Below are positions 35,488-42,417 of a stretch of DNA of 54,958 nucleotides, in pieces. The position numbers and the translations under genes are program-made. Numbering within the stretch: position 1 is the stretch's first letter; each line of letters starts with the position of its first letter. The notes under the pieces are model-generated. The model searched no databases. It had not been told where the DNA came from and was given only the letters and a program-made list of their open reading frames with translations. The stretch lies in contig JAOMTZ010000012.1 in assembly GCA_028356125.1 (NCBI GenBank), positions 1 to 54,958 of the forward strand, read 5' to 3'. This DNA is from Candidatus Poseidoniaceae archaeon (GTDB lineage Archaea; Thermoplasmatota; Poseidoniia; Poseidoniales; Poseidoniaceae).

Positions 35488-37344
35488 ATGTCTGATGAAC
35501 AAATACAAGAGATTCCAATGGCGGAATGTGGCGCTTGCCAATCAATAATTCCTCTTGATAGTGAATCATGTCCGAATTGTGATATTAAATTCGGTGGTGT
35601 ATCTGAAGAGCACCTTGGAGAGTGCGGTGCGTGCGGTGAATTACAACCTGTTGATTCCACTTCCTGTTCAAATTGCGGTGTTTCATTCGTTAGTGAAGAT
35701 GTGCCCGTCGAACAACCAATAACGGAACCTGAAATAGTTCATGAGGTTGCTGAATCAGAAGAAATTATTGAAGAGGAAACAGTAGTTGAAGAGGAGCCTT
35801 TTTCAGAATCCGAAGCCTTTGATGATCAAGAAGAAGTTATCGAAGACGAAGTAACTGAAGATTTAGTGGAAGAAGTAGTCGAAGATGTTTCAGATGCTGA
35901 ACTCGAAGACGAAGTAACTGAAGATTTAGTGGAAGAAGTAGTCGAATCAGAAAATGATGATGCTAACGATGATGTGGAAGTCGAACAAGAAGACGACGCT
36001 GCTCATGTTATTGAAGAAGAAGTTCACGAAAGCTCTGAAGAAACCGAGGAAGAATTAGAAGATGATGCCGGAACTGAAGATGTTTTCGCTGAAGCTGGCG
36101 AAGAAGATTCAGAACCTCAAGAGGATGATGAAATTGAAACCGATGAAATCAACTCTGAAGAAGAGGATAAGAAGAATTTAGAATACTGGCGCACCACTGT
36201 TGTTATGGCCTTTGAAAATCTAGCATTGGCCATAGCTGAATCAGGTATGACTGCCAGTGAGGCTTTCGTTGCAGTTGACGGCAACGATGACAACCTGATA
36301 GATGCACCTGAACTTCAGAAAGGAATCGAAAGAATTTCCGGCGAATGGCTAACTGCAACTCAAGTTAAGGCCATCTTGGAATATCTAGACACAAATGAGA
36401 ACAACCGAGTAGACCCCGTTGAATTAGTCCAAGCTCTAGAGGATTTGAAAATTGGAATTAAACCTGGTAAGTTCCCTAAACAAAAGAAAGTCAAAGAGTT
36501 CCCATCTAAGTTACAGAAATTCCTGATGGGCAAATCGGCTAACGACATATTCTATCCAGTTGCATATTTCCTAATGGTTACTATGGTTGGATTATTCATT
36601 GCAAATGGACTTGCAATTCCTGGAGCATCAGGAGAAGGTGGAACCATCGTCTATGAAGGCGATGGAGATAATTGGAATCATTGTGGAACAGAAGTCGGAG
36701 ATAGTTTGGGAGATACTTGTTCTGGCTTTGTGAATGATGGAGAAACATACCCCTGTGAAGCATCTATTGATCCAAATGAGTGTAGGAATTCAATAACTAT
36801 TTTCTCAGGTGAAACTAGTGATGGCACTCTTAATTCAATGCCTAAAGGGTTCTATCTAGATGGCATAATGTTCATCATTCTTGGAGTAATTGGACTTGGG
36901 GCAACCGCATACTTGCATATGGTATACGCACCTAGTCTTCGACAAAGAGTGAAGGGAGAAGATAATTCAGTTGAAGAATCATCAGAATCTGAAGAAGATA
37001 GTGAGGATGCTGAAGAAGAAGAGGAAGAAGGTGTTTTACAAGCTCCAAAAGATCTAGAGGTGGAAAGTCTATATGACAATGAAACTGATGAAGATGATGA
37101 ATCGGAAGAAGATGATGAATCGGAAGAAGATGATGAATCGGAAGAAGATGACGATGAAGATTCAGAAGATGACGATATAGACGTCGGTGACTGGGTTGGA
37201 ATTGAAATTGATGGAGAAGAATTCTTTGGAGAAATAATCGAATTCGACGACGATGAAGGTACAGTAACCATTGAAACTGAAGACGGTGAAGAAGTAACAG
37301 CCGACCAAGATGATATGTTCTTGGAAGATGAAGACGACGAGTGA
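35488..37344 (+). CDS. Acidic membrane protein with twin zinc ribbons, EF-hand pair and small beta-barrel tail
   Basis: 618 residues from ATG 35488 (GTG 35476 also open). In order: two zinc ribbons (Cys 14/17/28/31 and 46/49/60/63); a very acidic linker of about 150 residues; an EF-hand pair with loops DGNDDNLIDAPE (about 264) and DTNENNRVDPVE (about 301); a TM helix (about 352-375); an extracellular stretch with four cysteines; a second TM helix (about 457-478); a Glu/Asp tail with EDDESE repeats; and a C-terminal WVGIEIDGEEFFGEIIEF-type small barrel. Both zinc ribbons and the barrel are predicted cytoplasmic. The set suggests a Ca2+-responsive membrane scaffold, which is inference. A related zinc-ribbon gene follows directly. 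Confidence 0.7.
   Translation: MSDEQIQEIPMAECGACQSIIPLDSESCPNCDIKFGGVSEEHLGECGACGELQPVDSTSCSNCGVSFVSEDVPVEQPITEPEIVHEVAESEEIIEEETVVEEEPFSESEAFDDQEEVIEDEVTEDLVEEVVEDVSDAELEDEVTEDLVEEVVESENDDANDDVEVEQEDDAAHVIEEEVHESSEETEEELEDDAGTEDVFAEAGEEDSEPQEDDEIETDEINSEEEDKKNLEYWRTTVVMAFENLALAIAESGMTASEAFVAVDGNDDNLIDAPELQKGIERISGEWLTATQVKAILEYLDTNENNRVDPVELVQALEDLKIGIKPGKFPKQKKVKEFPSKLQKFLMGKSANDIFYPVAYFLMVTMVGLFIANGLAIPGASGEGGTIVYEGDGDNWNHCGTEVGDSLGDTCSGFVNDGETYPCEASIDPNECRNSITIFSGETSDGTLNSMPKGFYLDGIMFIILGVIGLGATAYLHMVYAPSLRQRVKGEDNSVEESSESEEDSEDAEEEEEEGVLQAPKDLEVESLYDNETDEDDESEEDDESEEDDESEEDDDEDSEDDDIDVGDWVGIEIDGEEFFGEIIEFDDDEGTVTIETEDGEEVTADQDDMFLEDEDDE
35841..35946 (+). repeat. 63-bp spaced direct repeat (two identical 43-base copies)
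   Basis: The 43 bases at 35841-35883 recur without change at 35904-35946, a 63-base period encoding EDEVTEDLVEEVVE twice within the acidic linker. Identity at synonymous sites points to a recent in-frame tandem duplication. Confidence 0.85.
37090..37143 (+). repeat. Three perfect 18-bp tandem repeats (EDDESE)
   Basis: Three consecutive identical 18-base units, GAAGATGATGAATCGGAA, at 37090, 37108 and 37126 encode EDDESE each time. This is an in-frame microsatellite-like tract likely to vary in copy number between strains. Confidence 0.88.
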
Positions 37345-37348
37345 TTCT

Positions 37349-37702
37349 ATGTCTGACAGGCTAGACGCCCTAGTTGGAAAAGAATCCTGCCCAGTTTGTG
37401 GCACTATATCACAAAAGGGTACTGCAAGGTGTCCTGAATGTGGAACGTTTCATTCTGGAGTTCACCTCGAAGAAAGAGCAGCCCCTACGCCAGAAGAACG
37501 CGCTAGTTCAAGAGACGTAGATCCAACCGACTATTCTATTAATCCGGGAGCTGCAATTGCAGACGAAGACTTTGAGGGCGATGATAGTAATGTCAAGAAC
37601 TGGGTAGGTGGTTCAACTGACTTTTCATTCATAGATGAACAGCCAGTGGCTAAAGAGAAACCTAAGGTTCCAGACTCTGAAGAAATCGAATCCGATGATT
37701 AA
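37349..37702 (+). CDS. Small zinc-ribbon protein with disordered acidic tail
   Basis: 117 residues from ATG 37349, four bases after the previous stop. The N-terminal ESCPVCGTISQKGTARCPECGTF is a classic two-CxxC zinc ribbon (about residues 13-34). The remainder is Glu/Asp/Pro-rich with a short conserved-looking KNWVGGSTDFSFID patch and no membrane segment. The zinc ribbon resembles those at the start of the preceding gene, suggesting the two products act together. Function unknown. Confidence 0.68.
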   Translation: MSDRLDALVGKESCPVCGTISQKGTARCPECGTFHSGVHLEERAAPTPEERASSRDVDPTDYSINPGAAIADEDFEGDDSNVKNWVGGSTDFSFIDEQPVAKEKPKVPDSEEIESDD

Positions 37703-37759
37703 ACGCTAATTGTCTATTCATAAGCAAATAGAGTAAACTCACTATATTGTTATGCAAGG

Positions 37760-37832
37760 TGGGCTCGGCCAGAATTGAACTGGCGATCTTTGCCATGTCA
37801 AGGCAACGTCATAACCCCTAGACCACGAGCCC
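37760..37832 (-). tRNA. tRNA-Val (GAC anticodon)
   Basis: The minus strand folds as a full cloverleaf: acceptor GGGCTCG with CGAGCCC, D arm GTC...GAC, anticodon stem TTGCC/GGCAA around the loop TTGACAT (anticodon GAC), and T arm CCAG-TTCAATT-CTGG. The discriminator base is A (37760). CCA is not encoded and there is no intron. The anticodon GAC reads valine codons GUC/GUU. A TATA-like element lies about 29 bases upstream. Confidence 0.95.
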
Positions 37833-37850
37833 TTGCAACTTGGCCACTGT

Positions 37851-37871
37851 GATTCGGTATATATCCGAATC
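37851..37871 (-). promoter_or_regulatory. TATA box enclosed in a perfect inverted repeat, upstream of tRNA-Val
   Basis: GATTCGG-TATATAT-CCGAATC: seven-base arms are perfect inverted repeats around a TATATAT core, centred about 29 bases upstream of the tRNA 5' end. The distance fits an archaeal TATA box. The enclosing repeat is not needed for TBP/TFB binding and may be an overlapping operator or a coincidence of the BRE sequence. Confidence 0.6.
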
Positions 37872-37881
37872 GGTGCCTTAC

Positions 37882-38034
37882 TCAAGAAACAATCTTAGAA
37901 ATCTTCCCAGTACAGCCATTCTGTGAGCAGAAACCAGCGCACCGTGTGCGGCCATTACTCATCACGATCATCTTACCATCTTTGATAGGACCGTATGTTT
38001 TGCATTTCAGACAGAATCCGCTAACTTCAGCCAT
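37882..38034 (-). CDS. DUF5679-like small zinc-ribbon protein
   Basis: A 50-residue protein. The minus strand from ATG 38034 reads MAEVSGFCLKCKTYGPIKDG, then MIVMSNGRTRCAGFC and NGCTGKISKIVS. The CxxC, a central K-[x]-NGR turn and the second Cys pair match the DUF5679 pattern, although the second pair is spaced more widely (CSQNGC). Probably a single-zinc knuckle protein; function unknown. An ATTATAC element (38051-38057) lies about 20 bases upstream of the ATG, consistent with a leaderless transcript. Confidence 0.75.
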   Translation of the reverse strand: MAEVSGFCLKCKTYGPIKDGKMIVMSNGRTRCAGFCSQNGCTGKISKIVS

Positions 38035-38050
38035 AAGAACAAACACCCCT

Positions 38051-38057
38051 GTATAAT
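38051..38057 (-). promoter_or_regulatory. Probable TATA box for the DUF5679 gene
   Basis: ATTATAC on the minus strand is centred about 20 bases upstream of the ATG at 38034, the spacing expected if transcription starts at or just before the start codon. The surrounding 38035-38210 stretch is AT-rich and holds no gene that I can support. Confidence 0.4.
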
Positions 38058-38210
38058 CATAGTAATGAATCCTATGATTGAAAAAATCGATATTTCACCT
38101 TTTTTCCCATAAAACCCCCCCATTCAAGGGTATAATTTCCAAAAGTTTGCAAAAAATAGCCCATAAACGACACACTGCTCGACATACAGCCTAGCTAGTT
38201 AATCATCAGC

Positions 38211-38234
38211 GTCGCATAATGTACGTTATGCGAC
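38211..38234. repeat. 24-bp near-perfect palindrome
   Basis: GTCGCATAA-TGTACG-TTATGCGAC: 9-bp perfect arms with a central GTAC, only one mismatched (wobble) pair across the dyad. It lies two bases beyond the stop of the minus-strand gene at 38237. There is no T-tract on either side, so it is not an obvious terminator; the symmetry suits a dimeric DNA-binding protein or a stable RNA hairpin. Confidence 0.7.
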
Positions 38235-38236
38235 AA

Positions 38237-38572
38237 TCAGGGGGTCTCCAAATCAAGGTCTTTCGGATCTAAAGCAAATATTCCAACTAATGGTGGCCCT
38301 CCAAGTAGAGAATCGATACCTCCATCTCTGGAATCTAACTCATCTGCAATTCTTTTTGCACAATTATGCCAAGCTTCCTCATCTTCGTAAATTGCTTGTA
38401 ACAAAAACATTGGTTGATTATCCATTGAACGAGAAACCCAAGCCCTAATGCAACCATCTGTTCTTCGACGCATTTCCTGCCTAGCTTCAAGCATTCGTTC
38501 TAACCTAGCATCTACGCCGCGTCGCGCTGAACAAACAACCGTCTCCATCCAATAACTATTTTTTGATTTCAT
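38237..38572 (-). CDS. Small protein, possible dimeric alpha/beta-barrel (ABM-like) domain
   Basis: 111 residues from ATG 38572; ATG 38548 (METVVCSARRG) may be the true start. The pattern of a beta strand (TVVCSARRG), a long helix (ARLERMLEARQEMRRRTDGC), strands IRAWVSRS and FLLQAIYED, and helix EAWHNCAKRIADELDSR fits the ferredoxin-like fold of antibiotic-biosynthesis-monooxygenase proteins. No catalytic residue can be assigned. It lies 23 bases downstream of hutI's stop, on the same strand upstream of the DUF5679 gene. Confidence 0.6.
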   Translation of the reverse strand: MKSKNSYWMETVVCSARRGVDARLERMLEARQEMRRRTDGCIRAWVSRSMDNQPMFLLQAIYEDEEAWHNCAKRIADELDSRDGGIDSLLGGPPLVGIFALDPKDLDLETP

Positions 38573-38595
38573 AACAAGTGCTTCCTAATAGAACT

Positions 38596-39837
38596 TTAAT
38601 GGTAAATCATATCGCCTGCAAGCATGGTTGCATAAAATGGAGAATGACCTGGTTGCAGACACCATGCTTCCCACCACGGACTATTGACAATGTTAAGATT
38701 TGCAATAGCTCCCTCACAGATCATCCCATGTTTAAGTCCAGATGGGTGCGGAGTAGTTTCTGCTGAATTACGACTACAGGCCGCTAGAGAAGCGATTGGC
38801 GAGATATCATTACGCTGAACCAAAACAGAACCTAGGAATGGAAGACTAAGTGTTCGACAATTCGGATTGAAATCAGAGGCGAAGGACCAAGCCCAATTAT
38901 TATCAAGACAATCTTGGAATGGAGGATAATCATCTCCCATTGCATATGGTGTGCCTGGCAAGAACCCTGTATTGACTCCAGCCTTACTCATTGAATCACG
39001 AGAATTGGGATTGGTATAGTGAGCGTGATCAGCAGTAGTGACCGAAAGTTCTGCAGCCAAGTCTCCTCCACCGCCATCCACAAATTCATCGATGTGAATG
39101 CGAAGGTCCAATCCTCCCGAACGACTAGCCTTGAGAATATCTTCACTTTGTTCAACATTAAACCAACCAGGTTCGCAGAAAACATCAGCACTGCGCGCTA
39201 TACCTTGGTCGAGAACAGCTGGAAGTTGGTCAGACAAAATCTCCTCACAATAATCTGGAATGTTAGAACTAGGTGGGGCTGAATGGGCCCCTAGCCATGT
39301 TAAATCGAGAGTTGGTAATTTCCTAATTCCATTTAACTGATTACCGATTGAAAGGAGACGGAGTTCAGTTTTTGTATCTAGCCCATAGCCAGATTTCGCC
39401 TCCATGTGCGTTGTACCATTACGCAAGGCTTCCTGCATTCTATCAATGCCAATTAGTCTCAAATCCTCATCAGTGGAGTCCCTAGTTGGTTTGACAGTGG
39501 CATTTATACCACCGCCCTTCAATGCAATTTCACGGTAACTGAAGCCCTGCTGTTTCCATGAAACTTCACGGCTTCTGTCACCCGCCCAAAGTAGATGAGT
39601 ATGAGAGTCAACAAGACCGGGGACTATCGCCTTCCCTCCTAGGTCGATGATTTCGACCCCAGTATACTCAGAAGACAATTCGTTAGATGGAGCGATTCTT
39701 TTTATTACTCCATTTTCAACTAAAATCCCCAAACCAGCACTCCAAATATGCTTGTCCAAATCTTCAATTTCACCAGTTAATGGACCCACACCCGATAGGT
39801 GCGCAATGGGTCCAGAGTTGGTTAGGAGGCGCTGCAT
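38596..39837 (-). CDS. hutI: Imidazolonepropionase
   Basis: Metal-dependent amidohydrolase that opens 4-imidazolone-5-propionate to N-formimino-glutamate, the third histidine degradation step. 413 residues from ATG 39837; the frame extends 31 codons further upstream, across the divergent promoter, with nothing conserved. Motifs: VDSHTHLLWAGDRSREV (metal-binding HxH), GTTHMEAKSGYGLD, LRIHIDEFVDGGGGDLAAE and SFASDFNPNC near the end. Its product is used by the formiminotransferase at 21235-22266. Divergent from kae1. Confidence 0.95.
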   Translation of the reverse strand: MQRLLTNSGPIAHLSGVGPLTGEIEDLDKHIWSAGLGILVENGVIKRIAPSNELSSEYTGVEIIDLGGKAIVPGLVDSHTHLLWAGDRSREVSWKQQGFSYREIALKGGGINATVKPTRDSTDEDLRLIGIDRMQEALRNGTTHMEAKSGYGLDTKTELRLLSIGNQLNGIRKLPTLDLTWLGAHSAPPSSNIPDYCEEILSDQLPAVLDQGIARSADVFCEPGWFNVEQSEDILKASRSGGLDLRIHIDEFVDGGGGDLAAELSVTTADHAHYTNPNSRDSMSKAGVNTGFLPGTPYAMGDDYPPFQDCLDNNWAWSFASDFNPNCRTLSLPFLGSVLVQRNDISPIASLAACSRNSAETTPHPSGLKHGMICEGAIANLNIVNSPWWEAWCLQPGHSPFYATMLAGDMIYH

Positions 39838-39888
39838 GTAACACGGGGAGAGTATAACCGTTAGATAGTATATCCTACTCGCACAATT
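39838..39888. promoter_or_regulatory. Divergent promoter region hutI / kae1
   Basis: The 51 bases between the two divergent ATGs contain TAGTATAT (39865-39872), about 20 bases before the kae1 ATG and about 30 before hutI, and AGTATAAC (39851-39858). These are TATA-like on both strands, at distances that suit very short or absent leaders. Confidence 0.4.
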
Positions 39889-40902
39889 ATGCGAGAAGGA
39901 TGGATACTTGGTATCGAATCTACTGCGCACACATTCTCATTTGGACTTGTTGATCCAGACGGTAAGCCACGCCCGTCTTCTTCTGACACCTTGCGGCCAA
40001 CTGAAGGAGGGATACATCCTCGCGAAGCGGCAGATCATCATGTTGATTTGTCAACTCAACTATTTTCTAAATTACTTAGTGACAACAATATTACTACTAG
40101 AGAAATTGGGGCTGTTGCCTTCTCACAAGGGCCTGGAATGGGTGCTTGTCTGAGGACTGGTGCTGCTGCTGCAAGAACGATTTCGGAACATCTTGGAGTC
40201 CCTTTAATTGGAGTAAATCATTGTGTAGCTCATATTGAGATAGGTCGTGAACAATGTGGATGTGATGACCCAATACTACTCTACGTAAGTGGAGGTAATA
40301 CACAAGTAATTGCAAGACTTGATGGAAGATACAGAGTTCTCGGTGAAACTTTAGACATCGGTATCGGAAATATGCTTGATAAATTTGCAAGAAAGCACGG
40401 CATACCGTTCCCTGGCGGACCGGTAATCGAACAAAAATCACTAGAATGGATTTCAAAGAACCCAAATCCCTCATTAGTTGGATTAGAATTGCCATATGCT
40501 GTTCATGGAATGGATTTAGCATTCTCTGGACTAATGAGTGCTGCCAACAAATTAGTCAGTGAAGGTGTACCATTTGAAGCAGTATGTTGGAGTATTCAAG
40601 AACATGCATTTGCAGCATGCATAGAAGTTGCTGAAAGAGCACTGGCTCACACTGGCAAGAGTGAGATATTATTGGGTGGCGGGGTTGCTTGCAATCAAAG
40701 ACTTCGTGAAATGTCATCTATCATGTGCTCTGAAAGAGATGCCAGTAGCCACTGTCCTCCGAAGATGTACTGCATCGATAATGGGACCATGATTGCTAGA
40801 CTGGGTTGGCTTGAAATTCGAAGTGGAAGGACGACATCTTTGACACATTCGGGAATAGATCAGGAAATGCGTACTGATCAAACACCGATTTCGTGGCCTT
40901 GA
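39889..40902 (+). CDS. kae1: Kae1/TsaD: tRNA N6-threonylcarbamoyladenosine transferase
   Basis: Catalytic subunit of the KEOPS complex, which makes t6A37 in ANN-decoding tRNAs. 337 residues of the ASKHA fold: LGIESTAHTFSFG, a metal-binding HPREAADHHVD, FSQGPGMGACLRTG, NHCVAHIEIG, LLYVSGGNTQVIA and ETLDIGIGNMLDKFAR, and late EILLGGGVACNQRL. The fused Bud32 kinase domain found in some archaea is absent. The following gene starts with GTG immediately after its stop. Confidence 0.95.
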   Translation: MREGWILGIESTAHTFSFGLVDPDGKPRPSSSDTLRPTEGGIHPREAADHHVDLSTQLFSKLLSDNNITTREIGAVAFSQGPGMGACLRTGAAAARTISEHLGVPLIGVNHCVAHIEIGREQCGCDDPILLYVSGGNTQVIARLDGRYRVLGETLDIGIGNMLDKFARKHGIPFPGGPVIEQKSLEWISKNPNPSLVGLELPYAVHGMDLAFSGLMSAANKLVSEGVPFEAVCWSIQEHAFAACIEVAERALAHTGKSEILLGGGVACNQRLREMSSIMCSERDASSHCPPKMYCIDNGTMIARLGWLEIRSGRTTSLTHSGIDQEMRTDQTPISWP

Positions 40903-41805
40903 GTGGATGCCAAGGGTTATGAGAGGCCGAATAGCCGCAACAATATGAACGGGCGAAGGCGCAAGGATGAGCCATTCAATCCATTTGCACCAAATGCTAG
41001 TCAGAAGGCACGCGACAGGAAGGACAAAGTCCAACGTCCAACAAGCCGACAACGTACTCCTGAGCCAGTTAAACCTACCAATGATTTAGCTGCAAAACAA
41101 AAGGCTGCTATGGAAGCGATGCGCAAGCGTAAGGAAATCGAAAACGAGAAGCAATCTTCTGCAAAGGTGGTCGCTCCGACATCCACTCCTGTTCACAAAC
41201 CTTCCCCTCAACCCAAACCGGCTCCAAAAACTTCGATTAAGAAACCAGAAAATCGGGAAGACCGATTGGCTGCATTACGTGCAAAATCTGCGGCTACTGC
41301 CCAATTTGCTAAAGATGCTAAGGATGCAAAGAAATCGGAAGAAACGCCAGTAGCAGAAGTTGAGATACTAAAAGAAAATGTTACTGAAGTGGTTACTGAA
41401 GTCGCGGTGGAAGAAGTCATTGCAGCACCGGTTAAAACTGCAGAGAAAAAGAATCCTGCAAACGTATTCAAGACCATCAAAACTGAGAAGAAAAAGGCAG
41501 ATAGAAGGCCTAAGCGCAGACGTCCCGGAGATAAGAAGGGCGGTGGAAGGCAGCCTCAGTCTCGTAAACTAGACCGTAGGAAATACTTGGAGTACAAGTA
41601 TGTTGCAAGAGATTTGCTAGATGTTGAAGAAGTCAGTGAAGAGCACCGTTCAAATGTATTAGGCCAGATCTGGGCTAAGGGTGAAAGAATCGGTGTTTCC
41701 GAAGCTATCGAATTCATTAATCAAAAAGAGGCCGAATTAATTATTCCTGAAAGAATCGCTGATGAATTCAGAAAGATGGTTAAGAAATATACTACAAAGA
41801 GATGA
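40903..41805 (+). CDS. Basic, largely disordered protein with conserved-looking helical C-terminus
   Basis: Not recognised. 300 residues from a GTG directly abutting the kae1 stop; the first ATG is at 40945. The first ~225 residues are low complexity, rich in Lys, Pro, Ala and Arg (NGRRRKDEPFNPFAPN, TSRQRTPEPVKP, RRPKRRRPGDKKGG), with a short acidic Val/Glu patch in the middle. The last ~75 residues look folded and helical (YLEYKYVARDLLDVEEV, GVSEAIEFINQKEAEL, IADEFRKMVKKY). The charge pattern suggests RNA or ribosome association, an inference supported only by neighbours. Confidence 0.65.
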   Translation: MDAKGYERPNSRNNMNGRRRKDEPFNPFAPNASQKARDRKDKVQRPTSRQRTPEPVKPTNDLAAKQKAAMEAMRKRKEIENEKQSSAKVVAPTSTPVHKPSPQPKPAPKTSIKKPENREDRLAALRAKSAATAQFAKDAKDAKKSEETPVAEVEILKENVTEVVTEVAVEEVIAAPVKTAEKKNPANVFKTIKTEKKKADRRPKRRRPGDKKGGGRQPQSRKLDRRKYLEYKYVARDLLDVEEVSEEHRSNVLGQIWAKGERIGVSEAIEFINQKEAELIIPERIADEFRKMVKKYTTKR

Positions 41806-41809
41806 TACT

Positions 41810-42337
41810 ATGTCAGAAATCGAAAATAACAAAGTCGCAACAGTACACTATACAGGAACACTACCAGATTCTGGTGAAGTTTTTGATTCCAGTATAGGGA
41901 GAGAACCTCTAACTTTCCTAGTAGGTCACAAGCAAATGATTCCTGGTTTCGAAAGAGAACTTATGGGCTCAAAGTCTGGAGACAAAGTTGAATTCACACT
42001 TTCATCAGATGAGGCATATGGCGAGCACAACCCAGATGCAGTGCAGCAAGTTCCAACTGACATGTTCGGTGAAATTACTCCTGAAGTTGGAATGACTCTG
42101 ATGAGCGACATGGGTCCATTCCGGGTCACTGAAGTTGCTGAAGGTTCAGTAACTGTTGATTTCAATCACGCACTTGCAGGCCAATCCCTTACATTCAATG
42201 TCGAAATCATGGATATTAGAGATGCAACTGATGAAGAAGTTTCACACGGACATGTTCACGGTGAAGGCGGAGTAAATCATGAAGAAGAGACTGCTGGAGA
42301 ACCGGCCAAAGATTGCAATGACGATGGTTGCTGTTGA
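41810..42337 (+). CDS. FKBP-type peptidyl-prolyl isomerase, SlyD-like
   Basis: 175 residues from ATG 41810. FKBP half-domains around an IF (insert-in-flap) domain: VATVHYTGTLPDSGEVFDSS, then LTFLVGHKQMIPGFERELMGSKSGDKVEF, an IF region PDAVQQVPTDMFG, and DFNHALAGQSLTFNVEIMDI. The C-terminal tail is His/Cys/Glu-rich (HGHVHGEGG, CNDDGCC), like the Ni2+-binding tail of bacterial SlyD. It acts as a chaperone/prolyl isomerase and possibly a metal store. ATG lies 4 bases after the previous stop. Confidence 0.93.
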   Translation: MSEIENNKVATVHYTGTLPDSGEVFDSSIGREPLTFLVGHKQMIPGFERELMGSKSGDKVEFTLSSDEAYGEHNPDAVQQVPTDMFGEITPEVGMTLMSDMGPFRVTEVAEGSVTVDFNHALAGQSLTFNVEIMDIRDATDEEVSHGHVHGEGGVNHEEETAGEPAKDCNDDGCC

Positions 42338-42417
42338 AAATAATCAGTAGTTATTCTAAAATTTGGTATGAGGATTTATACGCACGCATGAAAGTATAAT
42401 CATTGGAGAGATAATCA

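Noticed and set aside
37090-37143. Tandem repeats considered as a CRISPR or regulatory array
   Set aside because: Units are 18 bases with no spacers and stay in frame as EDDESE.
36852-37271. 139-codon minus-strand ORF with long Ser runs
   Set aside because: Antisense shadow of the Asp/Glu repeats of the zinc-ribbon/EF-hand gene.
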